In this document: positions 20,079 through 34,436 of the stretch, piece by piece
Numbering within the stretch: the first letter of the stretch is position 1
Layout: every line of letters starts with the position of its first letter
Assembly: GCA_963698255.1 (NCBI GenBank)
Contig: CAVOQD010000023.1
Coordinates: forward strand, 1-64,000
DNA: 64,000 nt
From: JAWKOK01 sp963698255
GTDB lineage: Bacteria; Chloroflexota; Anaerolineae; Caldilineales; Caldilineaceae
Reading direction: 5' to 3'
Made by a program: the position numbers and the translations under genes
The notes under the pieces: model-generated
Database searches by the model: none
What the model was told of the DNA's origin: nothing
What the model saw: only the letters and a program-made list of their open reading frames with translations

Positions 20079-20618
20079 ATGTCAAACAAGAACAAGCAAG
20101 TGATCATCGCTTATTTTCCCGGCGCGGACAAGGCCGACGACGCCGCTGATATGATCAAGAATTGGGACAGCGCCAATGATGACGTGAAACTCGGCGGCGT
20201 GGGTATCCTCTTCTGGGAGGACGGCAAGATCAAGACGCGTAAAGTCGGCGGTCGCGCCGGAAAGTCCGGGGCCAAGTGGGGAACCGCGCTTGGCGCAGTA
20301 GCGGGGATCCTCTCGGGCGGCGCCACGTTGATCGGCGGCGCTGTGGCAGGCGCGGTCGGCGGTGCTGTGCTGGGCGAGTTCTTCCACAAGAGCCTCGGCC
20401 TCAGCGACGAAGACAAGGATCGCCTGGGAAAAGAGCTGCAGAATGGCGCGGCTGCATTGGTCGTCATGGCCAACGCAGATGAGGCGGCGGCTACGTCTGC
20501 CCAACTAACTTCGCTGGGCGGCACGGTGGAGAGTTATGCAGTGCCCGATGAAACCATGGACGCGGTCGATTCTGCTGAAGAAGTTCAGCCTACCGCCGAT
20601 TCTGACAAGGAGAAATAG
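20079..20618 (+). CDS. DUF1269-like membrane-associated protein
   Basis: A 179-aa protein with an N-terminal alpha/beta domain (QVIIAYFPGADKADDAADMI), a central glycine-rich hydrophobic segment (GALGAVAGILSGGATLIGGAVAGAVGGAVLG in parts) that could insert in the membrane as a GxxxG-type helix hairpin, and an acidic C-terminal tail. This architecture matches DUF1269-type proteins and resembles the gene at 20941-21432. Function unknown. AAAAGGAAG precedes the ATG. The stop is two bases before the next start, and the ribosome-binding site of that next gene lies inside its last codons, so translation is likely coupled. Confidence 0.75.
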   Translation: MSNKNKQVIIAYFPGADKADDAADMIKNWDSANDDVKLGGVGILFWEDGKIKTRKVGGRAGKSGAKWGTALGAVAGILSGGATLIGGAVAGAVGGAVLGEFFHKSLGLSDEDKDRLGKELQNGAAALVVMANADEAAATSAQLTSLGGTVESYAVPDETMDAVDSAEEVQPTADSDKEK

Positions 20619-20620
20619 TC

Positions 20621-20926
20621 ATGTGTTGTGCATTCTTGGCGCTTGTTTTGCTTGGCCCGCGTTTTTTCGGGGCAATGTGGTGGCTCTTCCAGCCAGCTCG
20701 CTGGCAGTTGGCCTTCAACGGCTGGGCCGGCGGTACGCTCTGGTGGATGTGGCCGATCCTTGGCATCATCTTTGTCCCTTGGACAACCATCATGTACATC
20801 ATTGTCTCGCCCGGCGGCGTGGCCAGCTGGGATTGGCTCTGGCTCGGTCTGATGCTGGCAGCGGACATCGCATCCTACGCCGGCGGTTACGGCCGTAAGA
20901 GCATCCCCGCCTATGAGGGCTACTAA
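20621..20926 (+). CDS. Small Trp-rich membrane protein (copy 2)
   Basis: Intact 101-aa paralogue of the gene at 4997-5303; the two share most residues, including MCCAFLAL, GPR.FGA.WWLFQP, WPILG.IF.PWTTIMYIIV and PAYEGY at the end. It has about two to three hydrophobic segments and nine or more Trp. The double Cys at the start may be a lipid or metal site, a guess. No family recognised. It sits two bases after a DUF1269-like gene and 14 before another DUF1269 gene, so it belongs to their operon. Confidence 0.82.
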   Translation: MCCAFLALVLLGPRFFGAMWWLFQPARWQLAFNGWAGGTLWWMWPILGIIFVPWTTIMYIIVSPGGVASWDWLWLGLMLAADIASYAGGYGRKSIPAYEGY

Positions 20927-20940
20927 AAAGGAGATCGTTT

Positions 20941-21432
20941 ATGTCGAATCTAGTTGTTATTACCTTTGACAACGAAGAAGAGGCGGGCAAGGTCCGTGAA
21001 TCGATCCGCCAGCAGGAAAAGGGTGGCCGCATCAAACTGGATGACTCAGCCGTGGTCGTCAAGGACGCTGACGGCAAAGTCCATGTCAAGAATCAGTTGG
21101 ATCGGGGCGTCAAGATCGGCGGCGTGACCGGCGGTTTCCTGGGACTCCTCATCGCTTCTATCTTCTTCCCGGTGGCCGGCATCGTTGTCGGCGTGTTGGG
21201 TGGTATGGGCGTCGGCGCCTTGGCCGACCTCGGAATCCAGAAGAAGTTTGTCCAGCAAGTGAGCGAGGAAATCAAGCCCGGCAATTCGGCGATCTTCCTA
21301 GTCGTGCGCGAGGCCGATCCCAATGCGGCGTTGGCGGCTCTGCGCCCATACAAGGGCACACTCTTCCACACGTCCTTGGACCCGGAAGATGAAGAGACGC
21401 TGCGCCGTGCACTGAAAGACCGCATCGAGTAG
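20941..21432 (+). CDS. DUF1269 family protein
   Basis: A 163-aa protein with the DUF1269 pattern: an N-terminal strand-helix unit (LVVITFDNEEEAGKVRESI), VVVKDADGKVHVKNQ, a central glycine-rich hydrophobic hairpin (GGVTGGFLGLLIASIFFP, VVGVLGGMGVGAL), and a second alpha/beta half ending in DPEDEETLRRALKDRIE. The half-domains may be an internal repeat around the membrane hairpin. Function unknown. AAAAGGAGATCG precedes ATG 20941. It is the last gene of the 19264-21432 operon; the next 400 bp hold mobile and inverted repeats. Confidence 0.85.
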   Translation: MSNLVVITFDNEEEAGKVRESIRQQEKGGRIKLDDSAVVVKDADGKVHVKNQLDRGVKIGGVTGGFLGLLIASIFFPVAGIVVGVLGGMGVGALADLGIQKKFVQQVSEEIKPGNSAIFLVVREADPNAALAALRPYKGTLFHTSLDPEDEETLRRALKDRIE

Positions 21433-21492
21433 GGTATCGAGTAGGATCATTCAAAGGGAATAGTGGGGGCTGGTTCGGTCACCAATGACACG

Positions 21493-21703
21493 CTAGCATG
21501 ACCTTTGAAAGGTCAAAAATATACTGCACATCTAGAACCGCTTCGTCACATGCCCGGCTGCACTGACCCACCGAAGGCAAGTTTTCGTCGAAAAATAGGT
21601 CGGCGGGCGCAAAATAAGCGGCTATTCCGCATCCATGCCCCACCGTTTTTTGACAGATTTCAGTTGTGCAGTTTAGCGTCGTGCCTTTCAAAGGTCATGC
21701 TAG
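21493..21703. mobile_element. MITE-like element with ~38-bp terminal inverted repeats
   Basis: Outer arms 21493-21512 and 21684-21703 are perfect 20-bp inverted repeats. After 10 or 11 bases a second perfect pair follows inwards (21523-21530 with 21665-21672), so the termini extend about 38 bp. No reading frame of note lies inside the 211 bp. This is the structure of a non-autonomous element mobilised in trans; no target duplication is obvious. Confidence 0.6.
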
Positions 21704-21722
21704 TTGACAGATGTACGATGTC

Positions 21723-21787
21723 GTAGTGTGGTTTGTCACCGCACGTTCTTCTGTAGAGCAAATCGTGCGGTGACAAACCGCACCTAC
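21723..21787. repeat. Near-perfect inverted repeat upstream of SulP
   Basis: Arms 21723-21745 and 21764-21787 pair over about 22 bases (centre GGTTTGTCACCGCACG) around an 18-base loop. It lies 63 bp before the SulP start and could form a strong hairpin in the leader. Confidence 0.6.
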
Positions 21788-21849
21788 AACGATTGTTCTG
21801 CATTGGCTTGAGTTGCCTGAGAGAAGAGAGTTGGGTGGAAGGCGGAAGC

Positions 21850-23571
21850 ATGACGACGGCAGCCTCAACGCCAACAAAGTCGCTACGAGCTAAAGCCGAG
21901 GTATGGATCCCCGGTCTGCACGTGCTGCGCACCTACCAGATGCCTTGGCTGCCACGCGATGTTGTGGCCGGCCTGGTGCTCTCTGCGCTGCTGGTGCCGC
22001 AGGGTATGGCCTATGCAGAGCTGGCAGGGCTGCCGGCGATCACAGGGCTCTACACCACGGTCGTCTGCCTGCTGGCCTACGCTGCGTTCGGCCCCTCTCC
22101 CTACTTGGTCCTGGGCCCCGACTCATCACTCGGCCCCATGATCGCGGCGGCAATTCTGCCCCTGGCGGCCGGCGACGAGGCCTACGCCATCGCGCTGGCG
22201 GGGATGCTGGCCTTGATGGTCGGCGCACTCTGCGTCGGCGCCGGCATCGCCCGGCTCGGATTCGTCGCCGACCTGATCTCCAAGCCCGTGCGCGTTGGAT
22301 ACCTGGCTGGTCTGGCCATCACCATTTTCGTTGGCCAACTGCCCAAGCTTTTCGGTTTTTCCGTCGACGCCGATGGGTTGGTGCAGGAGTTTTTCGCCGT
22401 ACTTCAAAATCTCGATGAGACGAACCCGTGGACGCTGGCGGTTGGCCTGCTGACCCTGGTCATTATTTTGGGCATGAAGCGATGGGCCCCGCGCTTGCCC
22501 GGCATCCTCTTCGCGGTATTGGCATCCATTGCCTTCACGGTGATCTTCGACCTGCCGTCGAAGGGCGTCAACGTGATCGGCGTGCTGCCCCAAGGGTTTC
22601 CGCGGCCCACATTTCCTGGGGTGGCGCTGGCCGATCTGCCGCTGCTAGCCGCGGCGGCGCTTGGCATGACGCTGCTGGCCGTGGGCGACACCATTTCGAC
22701 ATCGACCGGCTTTGCGGCGCGACGGGGCTACGAAGTGGATGGCGATCAGGAGTTGGTGGGCATTGGATCGGCCAATCTGCTGGTGGGCATCTTTCAGGGC
22801 TTTCCCATCAGCACCAGCGGCTCGCGCACGGCGGTGGCCGAACAGTCCGGGGCCAAGACCCAGTTGACCGGCGTGGTTGCCGGCCTATCGGTGCTGGCCA
22901 TGTTGCTCTTCGTGCCGGGGTTGGTGAAGAACATGCCCCAGTCGGCCTTGGCCGCCCTGGTGATTGCGGCGGCCATGAGCCTTTTCGACGTGGCCGAACT
23001 GAGACGACTGTGGTCGGCGCGGCGCAGCGAGTTTGTGTTGGCGATGGTCTGTATTCTGGGCGTGGCATTGGTGGGCGTGTTGTCCGGTATCGTAATTGCG
23101 GTCACGGTGTCGATCTTGCAGTCCTTCGCACGATCATGGCGTCCTCACAAGGCTGTGCTCGGTAAGCCGGATAGCGTGGACGGTTTCCACGATCTGGAGC
23201 GATATCCCGATGCGCAACAGATTGCGGGTCTGCTCTTGCTGCGCTGGGATGCACCGCTCTTTTTCGCTAACGCCAATATCTTCCGCAAGTTTGTCCGCGA
23301 GCAGGTCGCTGCGGCCAGTCCAACGCCGTCCTGGGTGATCATTGCGGCCGAACCGATCACGGATGTGGATGCAACGGCCGCCGACATGCTCGTTGATCTG
23401 GACGAAGAACTCAACGCCGCCGAAATTCATCTCATCTTTGCGGAACTCAAGGATCCGGCACGCGAACAGATCGAACGCTATGGGTTGTACGGCACCATCG
23501 ATAGCAGACACTTCTACCCGACATTGGATGTGGCTGTGCAAGCGTTCAGTGATGAGACGGCGGATGGGTAA
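21850..23571 (+). CDS. SulP family anion transporter with STAS domain
   Basis: Intact SLC26/SulP transporter of 573 aa. Signature ALLVPQGMAYAELAGLPAIT is in the early membrane region; about 10-12 further helices follow, then a STAS domain (LLLRWDAPLFFANANIFRKF to LIFAELKDPAREQIERYG). A sulfate, bicarbonate or other anion is the likely cargo. ATG 21850 follows GGCGGAAG. Its stop overlaps the ATG of the CHAD gene (23564) by eight bases, so the transporter is tied to the polyphosphate-associated genes below. A link between anion (sulfate or phosphate-like) import and polyphosphate is tempting but unproved. Confidence 0.9.
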   Translation: MTTAASTPTKSLRAKAEVWIPGLHVLRTYQMPWLPRDVVAGLVLSALLVPQGMAYAELAGLPAITGLYTTVVCLLAYAAFGPSPYLVLGPDSSLGPMIAAAILPLAAGDEAYAIALAGMLALMVGALCVGAGIARLGFVADLISKPVRVGYLAGLAITIFVGQLPKLFGFSVDADGLVQEFFAVLQNLDETNPWTLAVGLLTLVIILGMKRWAPRLPGILFAVLASIAFTVIFDLPSKGVNVIGVLPQGFPRPTFPGVALADLPLLAAAALGMTLLAVGDTISTSTGFAARRGYEVDGDQELVGIGSANLLVGIFQGFPISTSGSRTAVAEQSGAKTQLTGVVAGLSVLAMLLFVPGLVKNMPQSALAALVIAAAMSLFDVAELRRLWSARRSEFVLAMVCILGVALVGVLSGIVIAVTVSILQSFARSWRPHKAVLGKPDSVDGFHDLERYPDAQQIAGLLLLRWDAPLFFANANIFRKFVREQVAAASPTPSWVIIAAEPITDVDATAADMLVDLDEELNAAEIHLIFAELKDPAREQIERYGLYGTIDSRHFYPTLDVAVQAFSDETADG

Positions 23572-25204
23572 AAGGACAAATGTTGTGAGAGAGCTGCGAT
23601 TTGACTTCCCAGACGAGACGACCGGCGACTTGCTTTGCGAGATCGTGGCGGCCGACTATGTGCTCGGAACAGAGGATCCGGTCGAAGCCGCAGAGATCTT
23701 CTACGATACGTTCGACTGGCGCCTGTTCAAGAAATCCCTGGTACTGTGTCGTACCGGCAATGAGTGGACCCTGCGTTGTTTAAAAACCGGTGCTGACCGC
23801 GAGCGACTAACCAGCGGCTCGGAGCCAGGCTTCGTCTGGGAGATCGCAGACGGTCCGCTCAAGCAGCGTATTGCATCCATCGTTGGCGTGCGACGACTTC
23901 TTCCTGTGGGTGAGGCGACGTTCCATACTGCTTCCTACCGCGTTCTCAATGCCGACAGCAAGACCGTGGTCCGCTTGTCTGCCACGAAAGTATGGGCAGT
24001 CCACTCCGATAACTACGGAGATAGTATGCGACGCACGTTGCCGGACGCCGATGCGGCTCTGCTGGACTTTCACGTCGTGCTTCGGCCCGTGCGTGGGTAC
24101 GGCGGACATTTTCGGCGCCTGGCCGGGAAATTTGAGGGAGCCGGTCTGACCGCGGGCAGATGGCAGGATACGTTCGAGCGCATAGTCAGTGTGACGGGCA
24201 AGCAGCCGGGCGTCTACTCGGCCAAACCCGATTACCGGCTCACGATTGGCACGCGTGCCGATGAAGCCACGAAGGAGATTCTACGCAGCACGTTGGCGGT
24301 CATTCGGGCAAACGAGGAGGGCATCAAGGCAGATTGGGATATCGAGTTCCTGCACGACTTTCGCACGGCGGTACGGCGGACACGGTCGGCGCTGAGCCAG
24401 ATCCCGGACGTCTTTGCGCCGGAGGTCACGCAAGAGTACAAGGAAGCGTTCGCCCAACTTGGTTCGCGGACGAATCAGTTGCGCGATCTGGATGTCTATC
24501 TGATCTCCGAACCTGACTATCGAACCATGCTGCCCGAGGCCATGCGTGATCACATTTCGCCTTTGTTCAACTACATGCGGGCGCAGCGTGGCCAGGCCCT
24601 GCACGAAGTCAGTGACTACCTGAAATCTACGCCCTATGCTGACATGCTGGCGGCCTGGGAAGCATTCTTGCTGGAACCTGTTCCAGATTCGCCTGCGGCG
24701 CCCAATGCAGCACTTCCCATCGAAGAACTTGCGCGTCGGCGTATTGCCAAACAGTACCGGCGCGTGATCAAAGACGGTAAGAAAATACTCGACTCGGATG
24801 AGGATCAACCCATTCATCAGTTGCGCATCGACTGCAAGAAGCTGCGCTATCTGATGGAGTTCTTCGCCAGCCTCTTCCCGAAAAAGAAGATTGGCAGATT
24901 GGTCAAGCAGTTGAAAATCCTGCAAGATGAACTGGGTGTATTTAACGACTTGTCGGTTCAGCAAGTCTATCTGTTGCATATCGCCGAAGTGTTGCCGGCC
25001 GATGACGCGCAGGCTAAATTGGGACTGGTGGCCGTCGGTTCACTGATCGAAAAGCTGGCCGGTGAGCAGCAGGCAATGAAACCAGGACTTGCAGAGGCTT
25101 TCACCGAATTTTCCGCCGCCTCCAACCGTGCACTTTTTCGCCGACTTTTCAGTGATAAGGGAGGGCGACAAACGTATGACCACGCTGGCTCTCTACAGCA
25201 ATAA
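23564..25204 (+). CDS. CHAD-domain protein with degenerate CYTH-like N terminus
   Basis: About 546 aa. The C-terminal half is a CHAD domain (conserved-histidine alpha-helical): FLHDFRTAVRRTRSAL, LRDLDVYL, HQLRIDCKKLRYLMEFF and LQDELGVFNDL, with the His and Arg/Lys residues that bind phosphate chains. CHAD proteins are known to bind polyphosphate granules. The first 220 residues resemble a CYTH tunnel fold (FYDTFDWRLFKKSLVLCRTGNEWTL in parts, LDFHVVLRP), but the ExExK motif is not evident, so catalysis is doubtful. ATG 23564 overlaps the SulP stop; GTG 23585, behind AAAGGA, is an alternative start. The 3' end overlaps the ParA gene by 29 bp. Confidence 0.85.
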   Translation: MGKRTNVVRELRFDFPDETTGDLLCEIVAADYVLGTEDPVEAAEIFYDTFDWRLFKKSLVLCRTGNEWTLRCLKTGADRERLTSGSEPGFVWEIADGPLKQRIASIVGVRRLLPVGEATFHTASYRVLNADSKTVVRLSATKVWAVHSDNYGDSMRRTLPDADAALLDFHVVLRPVRGYGGHFRRLAGKFEGAGLTAGRWQDTFERIVSVTGKQPGVYSAKPDYRLTIGTRADEATKEILRSTLAVIRANEEGIKADWDIEFLHDFRTAVRRTRSALSQIPDVFAPEVTQEYKEAFAQLGSRTNQLRDLDVYLISEPDYRTMLPEAMRDHISPLFNYMRAQRGQALHEVSDYLKSTPYADMLAAWEAFLLEPVPDSPAAPNAALPIEELARRRIAKQYRRVIKDGKKILDSDEDQPIHQLRIDCKKLRYLMEFFASLFPKKKIGRLVKQLKILQDELGVFNDLSVQQVYLLHIAEVLPADDAQAKLGLVAVGSLIEKLAGEQQAMKPGLAEAFTEFSAASNRALFRRLFSDKGGRQTYDHAGSLQQ

Positions 25205-25931
25205 AGGCGGCGTCGGCAAGACGGCAGCAGCGGTGAATCTAGCCTATCTGGCTGCCATGTCGGGCAAGACAACCTTGATCTGCGACCTCGACCCCCAGGG
25301 CGCTACAACCTACTACTTGCGCGTCAAGCCCAAGGTCAAACGCCGAGCGCGTGGCTTTGTCAAGGCGAGCAAGGCCATCGAAGAGAGCATCAAGGGCACC
25401 AATTACGAAGACCTCGACCTCTTGCCGGCTGATTTCACCCATCGCAATCTTGACATCATCTTTGATGGACTGAAGCATTCCAAACAGCGGCTGGGTAGAG
25501 CGCTGAAGCCGTTTGAGCGGGAATACGATCTGATCGTCTTGGATTGCCCGCCCACCATCAACATTTTGGCCGAGAATATCTTCAACGCCGCTGACTATCT
25601 TCTAACGCCGTTGATTCCAACGACCCTATCCGTCCATGCCCATGAACAGATGCTTTCGTTTCTTGGCGAAAGCAACTACGCACCGGAGAGGGTCTATATC
25701 TTCTGTTCGATGGTCGATAGACGCAAGAAAATGCATCGGGAAAGCTGTGACAATATACAGAGCACATTTGATCGTGTTCTGCACAGCGCTATTCCTTATC
25801 TGTCTGAGATCGAAAAGATGGGTCTGACGCGGGAACCGGTAGCAGCGTCTGCCCCCAGATCGATTGCTGCCAGGGCTTATCAGAACCTGTGGTCTGAGAT
25901 TCAGGAGGTTGTGCTGAATACAAAGCAGTAA
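25176..25931 (+). CDS. ParA/MinD-type ATPase
   Basis: Deviant-Walker ATPase of 251 aa. Seen: signature-lysine Walker A SNKGGVGKTAAAVN (residues 8-21), Walker A' ICDLDPQGATT, Walker B DLIVLDCPP. Such proteins dimerise with ATP, bind the nucleoid or membrane, and position DNA or cell cargo. No ParB or parS is seen nearby. ATG 25176 follows GGGAGGG and lies inside the end of the CHAD gene, which implies translational coupling. With CHAD upstream and PPK2 192 bp downstream, the cargo may be polyphosphate granules; chromosome or plasmid partition is less likely because neither origin nor ParB is present. Confidence 0.9.
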   Translation: MTTLALYSNKGGVGKTAAAVNLAYLAAMSGKTTLICDLDPQGATTYYLRVKPKVKRRARGFVKASKAIEESIKGTNYEDLDLLPADFTHRNLDIIFDGLKHSKQRLGRALKPFEREYDLIVLDCPPTINILAENIFNAADYLLTPLIPTTLSVHAHEQMLSFLGESNYAPERVYIFCSMVDRRKKMHRESCDNIQSTFDRVLHSAIPYLSEIEKMGLTREPVAASAPRSIAARAYQNLWSEIQEVVLNTKQ

Positions 25932-25952
25932 CTGTAACAAGGAGACTTAGAC

Positions 25953-25983
25953 GGGTGTGTTGGCACACAGCGCCAACACACCC
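25953..25983. terminator. 12-bp hairpin after ParA
   Basis: Arms 25953-25964 and 25972-25983 pair perfectly around a 7-base loop, 21 bp after the ParA stop. No T-run follows. An AT-richer repeat with CGAATCTAC..CACGAATT follows up to about 26048. Confidence 0.55.
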
Positions 25984-26122
25984 ATATCAGACGCGAATCT
26001 ACACGAATTGCACGGATTCTTCCACAGTTCGAATCTGCGTAAATTCGTGTCAAAAGCCTGTTTTTGCAACGGAGTCACATGTGCAGTGATATCGGGCCAA
26101 TTCTGAACAAGGAGAAGAGACA

Positions 26123-26971
26123 ATGAGCAAGAAGAAATCGAAGAAAAAAGGGAAACACGTGGGGGAGAACGCGGCCGACGTATCGGATGAACCGAAGCCC
26201 AGGATGAAAGAAAAGGAGTTCGAGAAACTCCTGGAGCCGCTCCAGGTCGAACTGGTCAAGATGCAGGAGTGGGTCAAGGCCAGCGGGGCCAAGGTCTGCG
26301 TCGTCTTCGAGGGGCGCGATACGGCCGGCAAGGGCGGCGTCATCAAACGCATTACCGAGCGCACCAGCCCGCGCGTCTTCCGGGTCGTCGCCTTGCCTGC
26401 ACCGACGGATCGGGAGAAGTCGCAGATGTACTTTCAGCGCTACATGCCCCATCTGCCTGCGGCCGGTGAAGTGGTGATCTTTGATCGCAGTTGGTACAAC
26501 CGGGCCGGCGTGGAACGGGTGATGGGCTTTGCCACCGAGGAGCAGGTCGAATACTTCCTCAAATACACGCCGCCCGTCGAGATGTCGATCAAACACTCCG
26601 GGATCATTCTGATCAAGTACTGGCTGGAAGTGAGCATGGAAAATCAGGACCTACGCTTGCGGGCGCGTGATGAAGACGGGCGCAAGACCTGGAAGCTTAC
26701 CCCCATGGACATAAAGAGCTACACCCACTGGTACGATTACTCCCGGGCCCGTGACGCCATGTTTGCGGCCACGGATACGCCGGAAAACCCCTGGCATGTG
26801 GTTGATTCCAACGACAAGCGCCGGGCGCGTCTGAACTGTATCACACATCTGCTCAGCCAGGTACCCTATGAAGAGGTGCCGCGCGAGCCGGTGAAGTTTC
26901 CCAAGCGTCAGGCCAAGGGCGACTACGTTGAACCGGACTACCCGTACAAGATGGTCCCGGCAATTTACTAG
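26123..26971 (+). CDS. ppk2: Polyphosphate kinase 2 (copy 1)
   Basis: Polyphosphate:nucleoside phosphotransferase of the PPK2 family, 282 aa, one domain. Walker A FEGRDTAGKGG at residues 63-73, the lid with TERTSPRVFRVVALPAPTDRE, and Walker B VVIFDRSWYNRAGVERVMGF. It moves phosphate between polyphosphate and ADP/GDP, mostly to regenerate NTPs. The lysine-rich N terminus (MSKKKSKKKGK) may bind the polyanion. ATG 26123 follows AAGGAGAAGAGAC. A near-identical but N-terminally shortened copy lies at 44568-45335. A P-type ATPase follows 152 bp downstream, also duplicated at the second locus. Confidence 0.93.
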   Translation: MSKKKSKKKGKHVGENAADVSDEPKPRMKEKEFEKLLEPLQVELVKMQEWVKASGAKVCVVFEGRDTAGKGGVIKRITERTSPRVFRVVALPAPTDREKSQMYFQRYMPHLPAAGEVVIFDRSWYNRAGVERVMGFATEEQVEYFLKYTPPVEMSIKHSGIILIKYWLEVSMENQDLRLRARDEDGRKTWKLTPMDIKSYTHWYDYSRARDAMFAATDTPENPWHVVDSNDKRRARLNCITHLLSQVPYEEVPREPVKFPKRQAKGDYVEPDYPYKMVPAIY

Positions 26972-26997
26972 GCGATTTCCGGGAAAAAGGGTTCCGT

Positions 26998-27068
26998 GTA
27001 GGGGCGTGATTTGCCTCCGTCCGCACTCGGTTCGACCATGACGGGCGACCACAAGGGCACGCCCCTAC
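26998..27068. repeat. Intergenic dyad repeat, GTAGGGGC/GCCCCTAC type
   Basis: Arms 26998-27008 and 27058-27068 pair perfectly over 11 bases; the interior holds GGGCGACCACAAGGG, like the copy at 16063-16137. Confidence 0.65.
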
Positions 27069-27123
27069 GACGAGACATTCATTTGTAGGGAACAACAACA
27101 TATCCGCAAAGGAGAAAACGAAC

Positions 27124-29867
<2,744 letters not shown>

Positions 29868-29963
29868 GCGTGAGGCCACTCGGCGCTATATGCCGTTCCC
29901 ACTGCTGAAGTTTTTCAACTTGACGTCAATATAGATCTTATGGGATTTCCGCTGTCCGGTCAC

Positions 29964-30000
29964 ACCTAGCTTCGCCCTCATTCAGGGGGCGAAGCTAGGT
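29964..30000. terminator. 14-bp hairpin after ATPase
   Basis: Arms 29964-29977 and 29987-30000 pair perfectly around a 9-base loop, about 100 bp after the ATPase stop. Likely terminator or mobile repeat; no T-run. Confidence 0.5.
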
Positions 30001-30051
30001 ATGGCCGGGCGCGTCGTACTCCTGCCATTTCCAATGCCGATGTGGTGAGCG

Positions 30052-30119
30052 ATTGAACAACCGGGTTTCTCACCTGCAGGACAGTCTGGTTGCTGAAATC
30101 AGAAACCCGGTTGTTCAAT
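30052..30119. repeat. Perfect 19-bp inverted repeat
   Basis: Arms 30052-30070 and 30101-30119 are perfect inverted repeats with a 30-base interior. Together with the hairpin at 29964 it accounts for most of the 360-bp gap between ATPase and glycosidase. A related CGGGTTTCTC string is at about 40503. Confidence 0.65.
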
Positions 30120-30227
30120 TTTCGCAAGACCATCGTCTTGCCGCTGTTTTTGATTCCGCCCGCGTGGTTGCCCAGCAAATACGTGGCGGCGTAGCCGGTT
30201 TTCGGCTGAGAGGTAAGGAGTTGCACC

Positions 30228-32957
<2,730 letters not shown>

Positions 32958-32961
<4 letters not shown>

Positions 32962-34421
32962 CCCGACCCCACTACCCGTCGCTCTATCAGATCAACACAC
33001 GCGTCTGGCTGACATCGTTGTCAGATCCGTTGGGCCGGCCGGCACAGCTTGATGATATCCCGGATGCGGAACTGGACCGGCTGGCGGCCATGGGCTTCGA
33101 CTGGGTCTGGTTTCTGAGCGTGTGGCAGACCGGCCCGGCTGCGCAGGCGATCTCGCGTGCCGACCCTGGCTGGCGTCGCGAGTTCGAGGAGACGCTGCCG
33201 GACCTCAAGGACGAAGACATCGCCGGCTCCGGCTTTGCCATCCAAAACTACGCCGTGCATCGCGACCTGGGCGGCGACGCCGCGCTGGCCCGATTACGGC
33301 AGCGGCTGCAAGAACGCGGCCTGAAGTTGATGCTCGATTTTGTGCCCAACCACATGGCTCCCGATCATCCCTGGGTCGAGGAGCATCCGGATTATTTTGT
33401 GGCGGGCACGGAAGAACTCTTAGCGCAGGAGCCGCAAAACTACGTCCGGGTCGTACGGGAAGATGGCGATCTGATCCTGGCCTATGGCCGCGATCCGTAC
33501 TTCGCCGGATGGCCGGATACGTTGCAGATCGACTACAGCAATCCCGCCGCACACGAAGCGATGATCCGCGAACTCGAGCGGATCGCAGGCCAGTGCGACG
33601 GGGTGCGCTGCGACATGGCGATGCTGCTGCTGCCCGAAGTCTTCGAGCGCACGTGGGGCAGGCAGCCGGAACCCTTCTGGCCGTCCGCCATCCCGCGCGT
33701 GCGCGAGCAGGCGCCGGACTTCTGTCTGATGGCCGAAGTCTACTGGGATCTGGAATGGACGCTACAGCAGCAGGGCTTTGACTTCACCTATGACAAGCGT
33801 CTCTATGATCGGCTGCGCGAGGGCCATGCGCGCCCGGTGCGCGAACATCTCCACGCCGCGCTTGACTATCAGGCGAAGTCGGCGCGTTTCCTGGAGAACC
33901 ACGACGAACCGCGTGCCGCGGCCACCTTTGATCCTAACATTCACCGGGCCGCGGCCGTGATCACTTATTCGATCCCCGGCCTGCGATTCTTCCATCAGGG
34001 ACAACTCGAAGGCCGCAGGATACGCATTTCGCCCCATCTCGTGCGCGCTCCGTTTGAGCCTGTGGACGTGGAGATTGAGGATTTCTACGATACTCTGCTC
34101 ACCGTGCTCCAGGATCCGACTGTGCAAAACGGGGAATGGCAGTCGCTTGATTGCCTGCCGGCTTGGGACGGGAACGAATCGTGGGATGCATTCGTTTCCC
34201 ATGCTTGGCGAAGCTGTGACGGCAAACGGATGGTGATTGCGGTGAACTATGCACCCCATGCCAGCCAGTGCTACGTTTCGCTGCCCTTTCCCGAAATCAA
34301 GAACCGATCGGTCCTGCTTACGGACTTGCTAAGTTCCGCCGGTTACACGCGCGACGGCGAAGACTTGCTAACGCGCGGGATCTTTCTCGACATGGGACCT
34401 TGGTCCTATCATATTTTTTAG
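32958..34421 (+). CDS. Alpha-amylase family (GH13) protein
   Basis: TIM-barrel glycoside hydrolase or transglycosylase, 487 aa, no signal peptide. The four GH13 regions are visible: I LMLDFVPNHM, II GVRCDMAML (nucleophile Asp), III LMAEVYWD (acid/base Glu), IV RFLENHDEPRA. Substrate is an alpha-glucan, maltooligosaccharide or related; absence of secretion signal points to intracellular glucan use. It starts at ATG 32958 inside the preceding gene's stop. Together with the upstream barrel enzyme and the downstream dehydrogenase it forms a small sugar-processing unit. It is intact. Confidence 0.88.
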
Positions 34422-34436
34422 TTTGGAGAGACCAAA

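Noticed and set aside
25176..25931. Plasmid or chromosome partition locus
   Set aside because: No ParB gene, parS sites or replication genes were seen.
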